Program-made: the position numbers and the translations under genes
From: Chryseobacterium sp. POL2
GTDB taxonomy: Bacteria; Bacteroidota; Bacteroidia; Flavobacteriales; Weeksellaceae
NCBI RefSeq assembly: GCF_011058315.1
Contig: NZ_CP049298.1
Coordinates: 1,736,001 to 1,800,000 of the forward strand
DNA: 64,000 bases
Reading direction: 5' to 3'
Notes under the pieces: model-generated
Told to the model about the DNA's origin: nothing
The model's input: the letters and a program-made list of their open reading frames with translations, nothing else
Database searches by the model: none
Part shown: positions 63,352 to 64,000 of the stretch, in pieces
Position numbering within the stretch: position 1 is the first letter of the stretch
Layout: each line of letters begins with the position of its first letter

Positions 63352-63735
63352 TTAAACTTTCTCGATAGCTCTTTTAAAATCGTCTGTATCGCTACCGATT
63401 AGCAGATAACTTTTTATTCCTATTTCCATAAGAGCCTGTACCGTTTCATCTGTATCACCATCCCCATAGGCAATTAGCCCGATACTTGGGTATTTGGCTT
63501 TTAATTCCCGAAGCTGTGCAAGCACATTATTGTCGTGAAATTTGAGGTCAATAATAATTGCTTTAGGGAGTTTACTCAAAGCAGATAATTGAGATAACCC
63601 GTCCTGAACATTCTCCGAACGGAACAATATTTCAATTCCTGAAGCAATAAGGTCGTTGCAGGCAATATCAATAAGAGGGCTTTTATCATTGATAAACGCA
63701 ATGCTGTTTTTTGGGGTTTTGTTTCCTGTGTCCAT
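63352..63735 (-). CDS. Response-regulator-receiver-like protein
   Basis: The 127-residue protein has only a receiver-like fold: NSIAFINDKSPLIDIACNDL, then AIIIDLKFHDNN with a candidate phospho-acceptor Asp, PSIGLIAYGDGDTDETVQAL and the final IGSDTDDFKRAI. The acidic pair usually found near the N-terminus is reduced to one Asp and the conserved Lys near the end is not clear, so it may be a pseudo-receiver. No output domain and no histidine kinase are nearby. Confidence 0.6.
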   Translation of the reverse strand: MDTGNKTPKNSIAFINDKSPLIDIACNDLIASGIEILFRSENVQDGLSQLSALSKLPKAIIIDLKFHDNNVLAQLRELKAKYPSIGLIAYGDGDTDETVQALMEIGIKSYLLIGSDTDDFKRAIEKV

Positions 63736-63955
63736 AACTGATAATTTTTATTTTGTTAGTGGAGCCTACCCAAAAAAAAGCGTAGGCAATCACACTTACC
63801 GATACTAAGGCACTGGTACGCCGAAACCCCGAATAAGCGGACGCCCACGCCTATTGCGTGAGCGTTCTTACTTATTGCCTCGGGGTTACGAAAAATTACC
63901 AGTTTTTAGTACCGAGTTTTAAAGCAAAAACACTTTAAATATTGTCTATATTTTC
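63736..63955 (-). ncRNA. Candidate structured 5' leader RNA
   Basis: Transcribed from the promoter at 63961-63991. On the RNA strand nested pairs are CGGTACTA/TAGTATCG (63907-63914 with 63800-63807), ACTGGTA/TACCAGT (63897-63903 with 63812-63818), AACCCCGA/TCGGGGTT (63880-63887 with 63825-63832) and AATAAG/CTTATT next to it. The apical part is ACGC/GCGT double pairing. A second stem, GCCTAC/GTAGGC (63781-63786 with 63764-63769), encloses a run of eight Ts just before the start codon. Riboregulator or attenuator is inference. Confidence 0.45.
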
Positions 63956-63960
63956 AAATA

Positions 63961-63991
63961 CAAATATAGTGAAGCTAATAATGTTCAGCAA
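63961..63991 (-). promoter_or_regulatory. Promoter for the receiver-like gene and its leader
   Basis: On the minus strand TTG (63989-63991), a 20-base spacer, then TATATTTG (63961-63968), a full Bacteroidota promoter match. The predicted start of transcription is near 63955, some 220 bases before the start codon. Confidence 0.65.
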
Positions 63992-64000
63992 CACTAATTC

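Larger units (their letters stand above)
31041..64000. mobile_element. Integrative and conjugative element (CTnDOT/Flavobacteriia type), right end not seen
   Basis: Contains a relaxase, relaxosome protein, coupling protein, VirB4-like TraG, TraA/E/F/J/K/L/M/N, a tyrosine recombinase and typical cargo (DUF932, Api92-like). It is inserted behind tRNA-Glu and has a visibly higher G+C content than the chromosome to its left. The left border is placed at the tRNA end. The right border lies beyond 64000 or, if the recombinase block belongs to a second element, near 59 kb. TraO, TraP and TraQ were not recognised. Confidence 0.8.

Noticed and set aside
63812-63903. Considered as an integron attC site or tRNA-like gene
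   Set aside because: No integron integrase or cassette array is present, and no anticodon arm or T-arm can be drawn.

Overview
The window comes from the chromosome of a member of the Bacteroidota, most likely family Weeksellaceae (Chryseobacterium/Elizabethkingia group). The evidence is AT-rich DNA, several promoters of the Bacteroidota type (TTG, about 19-20 bases, TAnnTTTG), weak or absent Shine-Dalgarno sequences, cargo proteins with GINTxxP-like surface modules, and a CTnDOT-type Tra gene set. Species assignment is inference.

Positions 1-31,040 are ordinary chromosome. They hold the start of asnS, rpsP-rimM, a nitroreductase, a frameshifted acetyltransferase, a Gre-like factor, an M3 oligopeptidase, a SEC-C protein, a VF530-type protein, sbcD-sbcC, panD with a flippase-like membrane protein, an HU gene, a three-gene surface-polysaccharide cluster (NeuD-like acetyltransferase, initiating sugar-phosphate transferase, GT4 glycosyltransferase), a lipoprotein, a lactonase-like beta-propeller, two secreted proteins, glyA, recX, ridA, an LptD-like outer-membrane protein, an N-acetylmuramoyl-L-alanine amidase and rpsT flanked by two tRNA-Glu genes. 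Dispersed repeats have landed between genes and, in the M3 peptidase, inside one in frame.

From the 3' end of the second tRNA-Glu (31,040) to about 58,043 lies an integrative and conjugative element (ICE), almost wholly on the minus strand and visibly richer in G+C than its flank. In transcription order it reads: secreted surface protein, RHH relaxosome protein, MOBP-like relaxase, ParA/TraA, a membrane protein, TraE, TraF, TraG (VirB4 ATPase), four secreted proteins sharing a C-terminal signature, TraJ, TraK, TraL-like, TraM, TraN, a small membrane protein, coupling protein, M23 peptidase, DUF4099-like protein, JAB/RadC-like protein, lipoprotein and a 1,708-residue TOPRIM/DNA-methylase/helicase. 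Together these make a nearly complete Bacteroidota conjugation machine with DNA processing at both ends. TraG carries a complete DnaJ J-domain between its Walker A and Walker B motifs.

A 1.2-kb non-coding region (58,044-59,263) with direct repeats and a long inverted repeat is the best candidate for oriT or a control region. It is followed on the plus strand by a tyrosine recombinase, a DUF932 protein, two small proteins and, on the minus strand, a receiver-like protein preceded by a good promoter and a roughly 220-nt leader that folds on paper into a long nested hairpin. No right-hand attachment site was found, so the element probably runs past the window, or a second element begins near 59 kb.
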